NCBI RefSeq assembly: GCF_000203795.2
Contig: NW_006281111.1
Coordinates: 31,421-95,420 of the forward strand
Reading direction: 5' to 3'
Length of the DNA stretch: 64,000 nt
Source: Batrachochytrium dendrobatidis JAM81
Lineage: Eukaryota > Chytridiomycota > Chytridiomycetes > Rhizophydiales
Position numbers and translations under genes: made by a program. A model generated the notes under the pieces. It had not been told where the DNA came from and did not search any database. It worked only from the letters and a program-made list of their open reading frames with translations. This document shows, one piece after another, positions 11,381 through 22,424 of this stretch. Within the stretch, counting starts at the first letter, position 1, and every line of letters starts with the position of its first letter.

Positions 11381-12610
11381 TCAATCTGAATCTGAGTCCG
11401 GCTCTTGAAATTCTAAACCACGCTTTTTCACAAACTTTCTTAATTGTTGTCTGATACTGTTTACTTTTTTCCTTGCCACTAAATGCTCATGTTTCAATCG
11501 TATTTCAGTTTTTGGGCTGTACCCTAATTCAGACGTTTCTTCGCTTGACAATGCTAACCGTTGTTTCAATCCAAGAGCTATATATTCATGATATTCTTTG
11601 TATTTTTTCTTTCGTATTACTTTAGATGTTACAAGTCTTCGATTTATACCATCAAAGGTTTTTTGATATCTTTGGCTTAATCCAGTCACTTGATTTGGAA
11701 CAGTATTATCTGACTCGCTCTCGTCCGTCGGTTGGTGTTGGTCTTGATTGTAAGTGCCTGGATCAACTACATCAATTGGTTGTTGCTGGGTTTGATTGGA
11801 AATATCTGGATTAGGCTCATTAGTTGGACCAGAAACTTGGTTGGAAGTGCTTGAATCAGCTATATCAAATAGGTCTATCCAGTTTTCGTCAAAAATACTT
11901 GGATCAAGTTCATCCGTTGATTGTTGTTTGTTTTGGTTGGAAGTACTTTGATCAACTATATCAAACAGTTCTCGCCAGTCTTCAAAAGTGTCTGAATTGA
12001 CTTCATCTATTAAGCGCTGCCAGTTTTTGTCGGGAATGCCTGGACCGGGTTCATCAATTGATTGTTTCCGACCTTGTTTGGAAGCACTCGGACCGGGTTG
12101 ATTCATCGATTGTTTCTGATCATATTTGGAAATGTTTGAACCGGGTTCATCAATTGGTCGTTTTCGACTTCGTTTGGGAGTGCTTTGACTGGGTTGATCA
12201 ATTGGTTGTTGCTGGTCTTGATTGGAAGTACTTGGATCAAGTTCATCAATTGATTGTTGTTGATTTTGGTTGGAAGTGCTTGAATTAATTATATCCATTA
12301 TATCTTGCCAGTCTTGGTCGGGAATTTCTGAATTAGGCTCATTGGCTGAACCAGACACTTGGTTGAAAGTGTCTGGACTGGATTGATCTATTGGTTGTTG
12401 TTGATCTTGACTGAAAATGTTTAAATCAAGCTCATCCATTATGTCTTGCCATTTTTGATCGAAAGTGTCTGGACTAGGTTCACTGGTTGGGCCAGACACT
12501 TGACTGGAAGTGCTTGATGCATGAAGTGAGCCATCGTTATCAGTCGGTATCAATATTGCATTGGCAGTTGCTGCCGCGGTCAGTACGAATAAAATATCAA
12601 CCAATTTCAT
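11381..12610 (-). CDS. Secreted Gln/Ser/Pro-rich lineage-specific protein (paralogue 2)
   Basis: A 409-residue paralogue of the 4.56-kb gene in inverted orientation. The signal peptide MKLVDILFVLTAAATANA is identical to that of paralogue 1, and upstream codons lack another ATG, fixing the start. The body carries many degenerate units of the type TSNQDQQQPIDE and TPKRSRKRPIDEPG, with interspersed Trp-containing blocks (DQDWQDIMD). The C-terminus keeps the family ending (LRKFVKKRGLEFQEPDSDSD). It differs from paralogue 1 mainly in number and order of repeats. Predicted secreted, mostly disordered, with a basic helical C-terminal domain. Function unknown. Confidence 0.85.
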   Translation of the reverse strand: MKLVDILFVLTAAATANAILIPTDNDGSLHASSTSSQVSGPTSEPSPDTFDQKWQDIMDELDLNIFSQDQQQPIDQSSPDTFNQVSGSANEPNSEIPDQDWQDIMDIINSSTSNQNQQQSIDELDPSTSNQDQQQPIDQPSQSTPKRSRKRPIDEPGSNISKYDQKQSMNQPGPSASKQGRKQSIDEPGPGIPDKNWQRLIDEVNSDTFEDWRELFDIVDQSTSNQNKQQSTDELDPSIFDENWIDLFDIADSSTSNQVSGPTNEPNPDISNQTQQQPIDVVDPGTYNQDQHQPTDESESDNTVPNQVTGLSQRYQKTFDGINRRLVTSKVIRKKKYKEYHEYIALGLKQRLALSSEETSELGYSPKTEIRLKHEHLVARKKVNSIRQQLRKFVKKRGLEFQEPDSDSD

Positions 12611-12695
12611 CAGATTAGTCAATGGGTTCAAACGATTAATACAAGTAGTGTCGAGATTGGTGTCGATTATAAAGTTGAATGTATTTGTATTTTTG

Positions 12696-12730
12696 TATAT
12701 TAAACCAACCCTAACCCTTTTAGGTTAACC
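12696..12730 (-). promoter_or_regulatory. Conserved promoter block, paralogue 2
   Basis: Reverse complement of the block upstream of paralogue 1: GGTTAACCTAAAAGGGTT, then AGGGTTGGTTTAATATAC. It lies about 90-120 bp upstream of the ATG. Confidence 0.6.
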
Positions 12731-12739
12731 AACGACACA

Positions 12740-13080
12740 GGGTTACTTGATTGCTTGTAGCGGTTTACTATCAAACCATAGTATAATGCTCCCTATCCAT
12801 AATATCATATTGATCGATTTGATGTTCATGTCGATTGAATTATGCTTTTACGACCCTTTGATCAGGTATATTGAAAATCACCCTTCAGGAGTGTTGTGCA
12901 GCCACAAACGCTTTGTTTTACAACCTTATTCATGTATAATGGATCACTTTGATATTCATCATGCAGTGATTGTGTTCTGCATTGCAATATACAATGGTTA
13001 CTACACATTGACTGCAATTGCGTGTTTGATATACAACAACCATCATCATGACACAGTCAGACTATAGTGTTGAATCTACA
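12740..13080 (-). repeat. Duplicated 5' flank (copy B)
   Basis: Inverted counterpart of about 4040-4420. Words such as TTATGCTTTTACGACCC and TGCATTGCAATATACAATGG are shared between the two copies. Confidence 0.75.
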
Positions 13081-13300
13081 CTTTTGTACACTCTTAGTAA
13101 TCATACATTGCACGATCACCAAGTTTGAACCCATATTCATGTATTGTGTTTGACTGTCAATGTTGTCAATACAACTCTGTACACACATTTGTTGTATTCT
13201 GAATCTCGGATACGATCACAGTCTAGTTCAACAACAATGATGACACATGTCAGTAATGCAACTGTTGTTTATCACACCAACACTGTTATTCAGTGGTCCA
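13081..13300. repeat. Composite dispersed repeat, inverted at 15.86-16.05 kb
   Basis: The segment 13081-13195 matches the reverse complement of 15955-16045 and of 3962-4060. The segment 13196-13300 (words TAGTTCAACAACAATGATG and GTCAGTAATGCAAC) matches 15860-15955 inverted and 22425-22520 direct. Confidence 0.7.
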
Positions 13301-14035
13301 TTTACATCAATATGGCTGCAAGTTGTCGTTATATCACGTATTCTGGACATGGTTTTGATATTGCACATCCAGTTCCATCACATTGTTGCTGACCCATCAT
13401 TGTAACGCTGTATGTCACCATAATCACAACCACAATCATGAGCATGTGGTTTCACGTATAATATTACAACCACGCATGTCGTTGGTTGAATCATCACTAC
13501 TAGTGTATACTACAATACACTACAGTGCATGTATGTTGACATGTGTTGTACCAATTTGATTGCATTGCTACGTGACATGCTCCAACCTGTTTAAATGACT
13601 GTTGTGCAACATATTGGTATTGACCACATGTGATACTGGTCACCAACAAAGTGATCAGCGGTATACAATTGATTATGCAATCACTGACTGCCAATACTTC
13701 AATTATGAATATTATCCACCATTTCATGACACCATCTGATACATTCAGTGCACAGTAGCTGATTGGTGCAATATGATCAATTCAAGCATACTATTACATT
13801 GGAAATGGTGGTGACAATGCAAGGTGTTTATTGGACAAACAAGACTGAATGCTTACATGACAAATGCAAATTGACAGTATAGACCATACAATACACACTG
13901 CAGTACAACATATTCTAAACAAGGTTGTTGATAGCGTGATTCCAGTTTTACAATGAAATTGAATTACCAAACAGTCGAGTGTCCAAACATTGATTTACTA
14001 TACACTTTTAGTTATGGTGGTTTGCGTAGAAATGT
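13301..14035. other. Intergenic, no gene seen
   Basis: AT-rich and repeat-derived, with no recognised motif. Confidence 0.45.
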
Positions 14036-14941
14036 TCAAGTATGCCTTCTATATCCAATGAACCTCAGCATCTGTCGTTTGAATCTATTAAACTTTGAAC
14101 GTAATGAAGGAAGTTGAATATCATATTCTTGCAGTACACTAGATTCACTTGAATATCTAGCAATTTTAGTCGTTGGTACAAAGTGTACTTTAGCTTCCCT
14201 TGAACCAGCATCGTGACTTGACTTTTGCTGATGTTTTTTAGAATGATCGTGTTTTGAGCCGTGGGGTTTAAAAGTGGATCCGGGTTTCAAGATGGATTTT
14301 AATTCTGGAGTAGGTTCAGATACAACTCTGATTGATTCTTCTTCAAGAGGTTCAAGAGCCAACTTGCGACACACCCATAATCTTCCTAGTCTCAGTTTCC
14401 TGAATTTCTTTTTATCAGATGAGCTCATTCTACGCCCATACCCTCTTCGTTTAGTTTCTAGTATTCTTTCCTTTGCCTTGGTGCTCATCTTGTGCGGATA
14501 TCCGTCTCCAACATCAGTTGGAATTTCCATACCCATATTCTTCATTATTTTTTCGACTCTATCCAGCCTTTGCTGATGTGTGAGAATGGGCCGTTTGTTC
14601 TCTGGGATATAGTTTTTAGGAAGATGGCAGACGTCGTCATATAGTGTGTTGTCAAATATATCATCGTCTGACTGTTTGGACTCAGAGTATGACGATGATT
14701 CATCGGACTCTTCAACAGAACTGTCTGAATCATCGGGATCTATAGTCGACTGAGCTACATCATGATTGGTTTCAATAGATTGTTGTTCTGTTCCAGTTGA
14801 AGCGCAAATACCAGTGTGTTGCTGCATGTGTGTTGAACATTCTTTTACAGGTTCTGATTCGATGGCATACGGACGATCAATGACTACTGCACTGACTGTC
14901 ACCGACAATAGCAACAACACAATAGTCGATATGAATTTCAT
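14036..14941 (-). CDS. Secreted acidic/basic lineage-specific protein
   Basis: A 301-residue protein opening with a signal peptide, MKFISTIVLLLLSVTVSA. The ATG at 14941 is preferred because the longer frame would begin with TTG. After cleavage comes a Cys-containing segment, a very acidic Ser/Asp/Glu stretch (about residues 65-105), a central conserved-looking block (LTHQQRLDRVEKIMKNMGM, residues ~125-150), a Lys/Arg-rich region, and a basic C-terminus LRSKFNRFKRQMLRFIGYRR. That ending resembles the F-x-R-F-G-S-x-L ending of three other secreted proteins in this window. No enzymatic motif is visible. Upstream, TATATATTTAAC lies about 100 bp before the ATG. Function unknown. Confidence 0.8.
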   Translation of the reverse strand: MKFISTIVLLLLSVTVSAVVIDRPYAIESEPVKECSTHMQQHTGICASTGTEQQSIETNHDVAQSTIDPDDSDSSVEESDESSSYSESKQSDDDIFDNTLYDDVCHLPKNYIPENKRPILTHQQRLDRVEKIMKNMGMEIPTDVGDGYPHKMSTKAKERILETKRRGYGRRMSSSDKKKFRKLRLGRLWVCRKLALEPLEEESIRVVSEPTPELKSILKPGSTFKPHGSKHDHSKKHQQKSSHDAGSREAKVHFVPTTKIARYSSESSVLQEYDIQLPSLRSKFNRFKRQMLRFIGYRRHT

Positions 14942-14977
14942 CCTGTCGACGAGAATAAATGTGATAAAGCTTGTCAA

Positions 14978-15859
14978 CTAGTAGGACAATTCTTGATAAT
15001 GAATGAGCCAGTTGTGGATATGAACCATGCTTTTATGGTGGTTAAATATATAATCAAGACATAAGGGTTATATGAGCTTATGCAGCAACAACTCGACCGC
15101 CATTTAGGTATATGTAGCACAGATACTCATGTGTAGGCTGTTTTATGCACAACTCTTCAGCCATTGAATGAAACAGGACTCATAGTCAAGGGTTGCTAAC
15201 CCTGACCCATTTACTAAAGAATATATTGAAATGAGTTGCATAATCATTCAGTTTCAGGTTACGGTCAGTATAGGGTAACGGTTTATCCACACAACAGCTG
15301 GTCAAATATTAGTGGTAAAATCCTTCAAACGGCTGCTTCAACACTTGATCTAGTGATATGATACTGTGTTGCAGTCCTGTTCAATGCAGTATGGATTGAT
15401 GGTCATATCAGCAGTATCAATACTTTATGCCAACTGTAATACTTTCAATACGCAAACTCAAAGTATTGCCAATGATTAGAAAAGCTTCAACATAACTCTT
15501 GAACTGTCAATTGTCATGCTATCAATAGTATGAACATCCGACTCAATACTGTACATGACTGGTTGTCAAGAGTCTTGCAGCGTTTACTTGGCAAACTGGA
15601 TTCCTGTTTCGATTATACAAACATGACATCAAAAACATGTCTACTTTGGAACAAGACGTTGAGTTGAATGTCCAGCAATATACAAAAATATACAAAAACA
15701 GCACGAATTGAATGTCAAAACTCGATTACTAACAATTTCAAATCTACAGAAACGAATACGACAACTTGCAGTCTAGTCATGTAAACGGAACACTAACAGT
15801 GTCAGTGTGTAATAAACAGTCAGTGTCATGGACTGATTGACAATACAGTGGTGTTGTTG
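14978..15859. other. Upstream region and intergenic, no gene seen
   Basis: Contains several GGGTT/AACCC words (near 15064, 15190-15205 and 15270-15280), as upstream of the other secreted genes. No coding evidence. Confidence 0.4.
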
Positions 15860-16050
15860 GTGGTGATTGGCATGCATGGTTGCATTACTGACATGTGCCA
15901 TGATTGTTGTTGAACTAGATTGCGATCGTATCCGTGATTCAGAATACAACAAATGTGTGTACAGAGTTGTATTGACAATATTGACAGTCAAACACAATAC
16001 ATGAATGTGGGTTCAAACTTGGTGACCATACAATGTATGACTACCAAATG
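15860..16050. repeat. Composite dispersed repeat (inverted copy of 13.08-13.30 kb)
   Basis: See the partner at 13081-13300. The match spans the shared TGTGTACAGAGTTGTATTGA and GGGTTCAAACTTGGTGA words. Confidence 0.7.
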
Positions 16051-17250
16051 TGTCGAGTATCCATGCAGAATACTAAATGGTAATATGTGATGATCCAAGG
16101 GACTCGTATCACCAATGTTTGTGTGCCATAATTCCACTATTTGACTTGGTAAACAATATGAATTACACCTATTGATCAATTTACTTTTCTGATTGCTCAT
16201 CATACATTCTACTTGTTTGTGTCACCAAGATACAATCAATCAATTACTACAAGATTGACTATAACTCATATTTATTAATAAATGACTCTTCCAACCATTT
16301 CAACATATTATTGTTTTATTACATATTTTCATTATCATTGAAAACCCCAAGCCTGCTGATCCTGAATTATTGTGCAACACCCATTACACTTTTGATTTGT
16401 TATTTTCTGTCAACTACTAACAGTTACAGATCATACACACACACCTCCATTTAAACTAATATAAATCAGATTACACAAAACTCCAACAGAGTTGTTGGTT
16501 GTTGATGGGCAAGTTGGATATAAAGTTGTTTTCAATCAATCCGTTGACAATCATGATAGCATACTTTGATTTGTATGTACGCAATACTGCTGTCATCTTG
16601 TGTATGATGTTTTCTATTTCTACAAACACATTCCATTTCCAGCTGTTTTTTGTATACATTTGATATTGTGTAGCATGTTAAAGGATTTAGGTGTATCGAA
16701 AAAGTAGAGTATACAAGATAGACAAAAATTACCGAGTCTTTCAACAAGTAATAATATAATATAATATGCTGCTATAGAAAATATTGGTAACGCTGGGTTT
16801 TTTGAAAAGTAAGAGTGGTGGTATTGAAACATAAGGGAGATAATGGAGATAATGAGGAAATGATAAATTAGGGAGTGTCCAATGCAAGTACTAATGCTTG
16901 CTTGTTAAGGGTTGAAGCTTAGATATCTTGCTTGGATATTACACCAGATACACACTAACCATTCAAACTATACGTAAACGGCCAATGTCTGATTGCTTCA
17001 ACATAACAATGAGGGTGTAAAATGTAGTACAGAAATAGACGACTAAATTATATTTATTTCAACGGATTTAGCACTCTTGTTCAAGTAAAACAGTATCATC
17101 CGATATTCATTATACACTACTTGTACGTTGAATCATGCCAATCACTTGCTATTTTAACAAACATGGAATATCACGGCACATATTGATGACCAACTAATAT
17201 CCGAGTGTCAACTCATTCCAGTTTTGGTTTATACTCATTTCTTGACCCTA
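16051..17250. other. Intergenic with an isolated exon-like stretch
   Basis: Minus strand 16655-16471 has an open stretch (EIENIIHKMTAVLRTYKSK) that reads like protein, but no partner exons or motif support it. The rest is AT-rich and includes AATAATATAATATAATAT near 16750. Confidence 0.35.
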
Positions 17251-17263
17251 ACCCTTGACCATA

Positions 17264-17484
17264 ACCCTTTTTAGGGTGGGACTGCATAGCCAACCATATG
17301 ATATTCGAATGTATGGTCAGATAGCAGCTCAACCAAGGTTACAGGTCAACATATAAAGGGAGATCCCTTCAAAGTTTGGCATTGACAACAAATCAATATC
17401 AACCCTGACAGTAATACTAGTCCTTGAAACGACCATTCAAGGAATATGCTTTTAATATCATTTATTCAATAATGGATATAAATA
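17264..17484 (+). promoter_or_regulatory. Palindromic ACCCTTTTTAGGGT element and TATAAATA box
   Basis: ACCCTTTTTAGGGTGGG lies at 17264-17280, about 278 bp before the ATG, and TATAAATA at 17477-17484, 65 bp before it. The paralogue at 24.74 kb has the same two elements at 284 and 71 bp. Role inferred from conservation of sequence and spacing. Confidence 0.55.
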
Positions 17485-17541
17485 CAGTTCAAAAACCGAC
17501 TTGTTGAATGACATTACAACTTGCTCAGCCAAACCAGTAGA

Positions 17542-18465
17542 ATGAAGCTCGCAGTTGCTGTATTGTCATCGATCTTGCTTGCCTGCTCGGTTACTACTGC
17601 CAATCCTGTTGATCCCAGTGAAAGTACAGATGATGAAGATGGCATTTCAACATTCATTCCCAGTGCAACTACAGATACTGAATATAGTCTTTGGATAGTT
17701 CCTAATCCAGACGGTATAGGCTTGGGTGCTCTTGATCCACTTCCAGATAACTTCAAGAATTTACTCGACAAATACGCAGAGATACAGGATGCTCGTAATC
17801 AGCAAAGCAAAATATATTGGCCGTTAGAATCTCGATATGACAGTCAATATGACGTGCTAATGGGCGTGGAAAAAGATCTTGAAATTCTGAAATATCAATC
17901 TCAAAAAGGCAATGGCAATCCAAAATATGGTGACATTGAGAAGACTAAGCTTGATCTTGAAGACCAAAGATCCAAACTTGTCAAACTTCGAAAAAGTTTC
18001 GACGAGTGCCAGTCTGAGATTGGTCGTCTTGCAGAAAAAAAGTGGGAAATCGATGAACGGATTGTGGGTCTCGTTTTCGGAACCCCTCTGGATCTTGCAT
18101 TATTTAATTACCAACTTTTGCTTATCAGAGAAAGGCCTTTCGTTAAAAATTACATTGAACAGCAATCATCAAAATACGAGAGTCTTGATCAAAAATCTGG
18201 TGACCGACGAAAACATCGAAAATCTGGTGACCGACGAAAACATCGAAAATCTGGTGATCGACGAAAACATCGAAAATCTGGTGGTCGACAAAAACGCAAA
18301 GATTTGGAATCATCAGATGAAGAATCAGATGAAGAACCGGATGAAGAATCCGAATATAAATTCAATCGGAAGGGTACTTTCAGTATGCGGAGAGCTTCCT
18401 CCAAGTTTATCACTAGATTTGGATCATTCTTTGGACGACCCAAACGTGACGATCCATCTAATTGA
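17542..18465 (+). CDS. Secreted coiled-coil protein with SGDRRKHRK tandem repeat
   Basis: A 307-residue protein starting with a signal peptide (MKLAVAVLSSILLACSVTTA); the longer frame starts with TTG. After an acidic linker, residues ~70-190 are charged and predicted coiled coil. Residues ~219-254 are four tandem 9-residue units, SGDRRKHRK, SGDRRKHRK, SGDRRKHRK and SGGRQKRKD, encoded by a 27-bp repeat at 18193-18300. Next comes an acidic DEESDEE run and a C-terminus SSKFITRFGSFFGRPKRDD. Signal peptide, 5' leader, C-terminus and downstream DNA resemble the gene at 24.74 kb, its paralogue. Function unknown; predicted extracellular or delivered to a host. Confidence 0.85.
   Translation: MKLAVAVLSSILLACSVTTANPVDPSESTDDEDGISTFIPSATTDTEYSLWIVPNPDGIGLGALDPLPDNFKNLLDKYAEIQDARNQQSKIYWPLESRYDSQYDVLMGVEKDLEILKYQSQKGNGNPKYGDIEKTKLDLEDQRSKLVKLRKSFDECQSEIGRLAEKKWEIDERIVGLVFGTPLDLALFNYQLLLIRERPFVKNYIEQQSSKYESLDQKSGDRRKHRKSGDRRKHRKSGDRRKHRKSGGRQKRKDLESSDEESDEEPDEESEYKFNRKGTFSMRRASSKFITRFGSFFGRPKRDDPSN
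18193..18300 (+). repeat. 27-bp in-frame tandem repeat, four copies
   Basis: The unit is AAATCTGGTGACCGACGAAA plus ACATCG and one A. The first two copies are identical over nearly the whole unit, the third differs by one base, and the fourth is diverged. Confidence 0.95.
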
Positions 18466-18589
18466 TTTGATTGACTTGAATGTTAATCTGGACTTGTTTC
18501 AACCAATTCAATTGTCATTCTGATTTAATTTACAATAAAATTGGATGTGTATGCATTATATCTGATCATTGTACACAGTCTTGATTGGT

Positions 18590-18830
18590 ATAATATCATA
18601 GTATGCATTGACACTTGTATTTCCAATACAATACAATACAGTTGATTGTATATTGCATAGTTGTACACATTGATGATGCTGACATGCATGTGTGTATTGT
18701 GTCGATATGATATTACTCGTCATGTCGTATTGGCACATGCAACACTAATACCAACAACAGTCATGTGTGTTGATATCAGATCCGACCAATTTGACTGGTT
18801 TGACTCGTTGATTGTGGTGTAAAAATGGTT
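18590..18830 (+). repeat. Duplicated 3' flank shared with 25.68-25.80 kb
   Basis: Words such as GACACTTGTATTTCCAATAC and CAGTCATGTGTGTTGATATC are shared in direct orientation with the 3' flank of the paralogue at 24.74 kb. Confidence 0.7.
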
Positions 18831-19506
18831 GCATCAATAGCCTGACTGATCACACACATCAGTCGCAGTATCAACTTTGTCGTGTGTCAAATATCACATG
18901 TTGAATATACAATGCCAACAATATGGTCATTATGCACATGTTGATGTATCCAATGATCGTATACTGGTCGATTGGTGTAATATAATCACACATACTAATG
19001 GAATGTAATAATCATGGTATTTGCAGCAGTATACCATATTCAAACAGTTGATATCGCGCATCCAGTATCGACATGATCATTCAGATATACAGTGATGGAT
19101 TCAAACAATGCATACCATGATTGAGCTACGTGATGCGTATTCAATCAATACCATGTATTACCAATACAATAGTATGCGTGATCATCGTGTACCAAACAAT
19201 TACGATACACACTGGACTGATCCAATACATGCACGGCTCGAACATATCACACAATCAAACATGGACACACCACATTAAATATACGTATAGTAGCAGTTTG
19301 TCTAATAATGAATTGTATTCAGTCGAGTTTATTGTGAGTCTGTTTGTGACTCTTGACAGTGTGGTTAGTGTTTTCAGACACAACTACTTGATCAGTTGTA
19401 GTTAATGATTGCTAACACCAAGAGTCCTAACGTACATCATACCAACTATAAAATAATCATGGTCATCATCCATTCAACAAATAACCAATTTTATTGATAT
19501 ATCTGT
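18831..19506. other. Intergenic, no gene seen
   Basis: Repeat-like AT-rich sequence between convergent genes. The segment near 19025-19060 (GCAGCAGTATACCATATT...GATATCGCGCATC) also recurs at 25826-25862. Confidence 0.4.
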
Positions 19507-21143
19507 TTAGCCATCAAGTTTCTTGTAATTAAACTTTAGCCGCCTACTACTACGACGAATACTATCACGGAGAGTACTACCAAATCGCGAAAATGATCTC
19601 CTGAGAGTAGATGTGTCACCTGAACTTGAACCGCTTGGTTGTTCAGGCAGTCTAACAATATGCATCAATATCAATATCAATTCACACATCAATATCAAAC
19701 AACTTACTGTGTTAATGGCCAGAGTACTTGATAACTGTTTGAAATAATAGGATATCCATCAGTCGCAGTTTCGCATCCACATCCAGGACCAAATCCAATG
19801 CGTGCATTTTGTAAATCAAATGTGACTGCAAGTCGAGTCATAAATGATATACCAAGAGCTGCATTTTCATTTGAACCAGCTGTTACAGTAAATCTAACTA
19901 TAATCCAACATTATATTAGTCAGGCTAATCAAACAACACATATTGCATACAATTGTCAAATATTTACATTCTTTGGAATTGACTCTCTGTATATAGTCTT
20001 TGGGACCCAGTTTGATTGTTACAACGGAGTTGCTATTTTCATCAGTTACGGGGTTTTGAGCAAACATTGTAATTGAAAGCGACGGCAGCTTGCTCCAATC
20101 AATATTAAGTTTGGATTTGAGGATTAGACGGTTTTCCCAAAATACTTTTTCAATTTCTGTTTCGCTGAGCTTGTGCTTGTGTTCGGATTTAGTTTTTTTG
20201 ACAGTGATCGCATTACTACCAACAATAGCATCAACCAACGCTGCCACGACTACTTCAGGAAAATACATATATACAAAGCATGTATGTATATATGAATACA
20301 AAATACGTCCATCTTTTACCCTTTTTTGGAATTCCTCGGGTAGATTCACTTGTTTGCCATCGATTAGTATACTCTTGATGTTGACAGTATGACGATCGTC
20401 TGATGGTGATTGTACCCATGCAACACTTTTTCCATCTGTCCCGCATTTTGGAGTTACGTCCGTGTTTCCTATATTGATGAAGCTTTTTGAACGCATGCCA
20501 TACGGACATAGTTGAAGACCAATCTCGTTATTAGAAATGACACCATCATTGTACAAAACATCCAACACAGTGGTTTGTGGACGACGCTTTGACAACGAGG
20601 GATAACCAATCCCAAATACTCCATCAAAATTTGGACTGATACCAACTGAATCTGGCGATTGTTTTTTAACTGCTACTACTGGTAACCCAATGCCAGTTAT
20701 ACTAGTACCCGGAATCGTCACAGTGGCTGTGAAATCAATTCCTCTATACTCTTTGCCTTTGTAATTTATAGTAACGTGTCTCCCACTTGTAATACTTAGT
20801 ATATCCAAACCTATATTGTTTTTTGAACCAGGAAGTGGTACGATCGTATCAGAAATCGCTGAATCGACTTGTAAATTCAACTATTTTAAACAAGTGTGAG
20901 ATTGATTCAACGTGGTGCAAATTGATATCAAATTACAATGCATGACATGATACATACACTGACTCCATAAAGATTAAATTTCATTCTGTAACATTTGTTA
21001 ATATCACCATCCAATTCAACAGGTGATCGCTTTGATAGCCTATTGCTTGATGGACTGTCAATTTCGGAAGGTGAATCTAATGCAACTCGAACTGCAGAAA
21101 CCGCCTGTAACGCAAGTAGAATGCATTCTAGAGTAATCAGCAT
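19507..21143 (-). CDS. Secreted aspartyl-protease-like protein with altered catalytic motifs
   Basis: Four minus-strand exons: 21143-20958, 20880-19968, 19897-19708 and 19651-19507. The introns are GT-AG and the frame closes exactly at 477 codons. It has a signal peptide (MLITLECILLALQAVSA), a short propeptide-like segment containing LSKRSP, and a pepsin-like A1 fold: VDSAISDTIVPLPG, FDGVFGIGYPS, a second-lobe region before YFPEVVVAALVDAIVGSNA, and LGISFMTRLAVTFDLQNARIGFGP. A1 enzymes need D-T/S-G twice. Here the first is D68-S-A and the second site reads ILYSYIHT (about residues 255-262), with Tyr where Asp is expected. It is therefore probably not a conventional protease. The C-terminus adds a Ser/Arg-rich tail (LRRSFSRFGSTLRDSIRR) resembling that of neighbouring secreted proteins. 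A TATAAAA lies at 21194-21200. Confidence 0.85.
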
Positions 21144-21254
21144 TGTATCGAGTATTATAATGAAAATGGTTTGAATCTGATACATGACTGCCGTTTTATA
21201 ATGACGGCAGTTTCAAGGGTGACAATCGGCAGTTCCCAAATGGGTATTTAGAAC

Positions 21255-21310
21255 ACATAAATACACCATGTAGGGTGAGCAAACCCAAATACACCATGTA
21301 GGGTGAATCA
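21255..21310 (-). repeat. Direct repeat with CACCCTA words upstream of protease-like gene
   Basis: AAATACACCATGTAGGGTGA occurs twice, separated by about 8 bases, some 115-165 bp upstream of the ATG. The embedded AGGGTG/CACCCT resembles the ACCC/GGGT elements upstream of the other secreted genes. Confidence 0.6.
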
Positions 21311-21659
21311 ATATACAAGCATCGTTGTTGATGCATAATCAACTTCAGTAGTATGCTGTGTTCATCTCCAATTGCGGTCATGTATGCAGTGATCAGGTAG
21401 TATCAGATTGTCACCCTGATTATGGATAGTTATCATCACATACTGTCACTGTATACCAAATACTTGACTGATTGTTCAATTGGTCGTGTTTTGGATCACT
21501 CGGACACAACAGCATCAAACAGTCTGTTATTGCAGTATTTCAAAACCATGACTCTTCCATTGGTATGACTGCATGGTCATTTTAGATTAATCTAGACTGT
21601 ATACGTCAAACACTGCTGATTGTGTCACAACATGATCACCACCAAACTCGGCAATCTGT

Positions 21660-22060
21660 CGCTGCTACACTGAATGAGTGACATTGTCATCGTGGTACAT
21701 GAACCACAATGGATGATCATGTCATTCAAATCGGCACACAATCTACTGATATATGCAAAACAACACCACCAATACAATACAAATCAAACCCAATCACAAA
21801 CGTGGTGTTGAATCCAATGCATGCGAGTACTTTTTAAACACATGATACACACTGATGGTGATGGTTGCTAACAGTCACATTGCAGTGTACATGTCCATAG
21901 TGTCCACTGTCATGTCGATCGTTGCTATCCGTGACATCCAACTAGATCACAATCAATGTCTAACAAATACAACACAGTAAACTAGCCACAAGTATCCAAG
22001 AGTATATCAATTGATGTGATCCAACAAAACAGCAGAGTATTGACTGTTTTGTTAAAGTGC
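21660..22060. repeat. Dispersed repeat, inverted at 30.33-31.00 kb
   Basis: The segment 21777-21940 is nearly the reverse complement of 30328-30496, and 21660-21765 of 30905-30995. The tail 21965-22060 (ACACAGTAAACTAG, CAAGAGTAT) matches 32950-33030 in direct orientation. Confidence 0.75.
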
Positions 22061-22424
22061 ATTCAATCAAGACACTCCAGTATCTCAAGTAGAAATATCA
22101 GATTTGTTCACCTTTGCACTGAATCCACAACAAATCGCACAGATTAGAAACAAAGTTTGGACAAGTCGAAATAGCTCAAATTTACAGCTGAAACCAAAAT
22201 GGTATACAATCGCATTCATGTAGAGTTGAACACTATCTTGCAGTGATTGACTGTTGGTTTGGAATAAACAATGCTGAATATTGGTTGTAGTTTTGTACTT
22301 GACATTGACTGTTGATTCGATATACATTATGAATTATTATAAACAGTGTCAGTGATATGATGCTCACAAACTATGATTTAAACTGAAATAGTCTTGAACC
22401 GGCGTTTGTTGTTTCTGTTGTATT
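22061..22424. other. Intergenic, no gene seen
   Basis: AT-rich; no supported gene. Confidence 0.4.

Noticed and set aside
13081..16050. Possible CRISPR-like or satellite array
   Set aside because: The repeats are few, long, diverged, inverted relative to each other and not regularly spaced.
16471..16832. Overlapping minus-strand frames, one reading HKMTAVLRTYKSKYAIMIV like a recombinase strand-helix segment
   Set aside because: No Walker motifs, no flanking exons and competing frames of equal length; treated as chance or relic.
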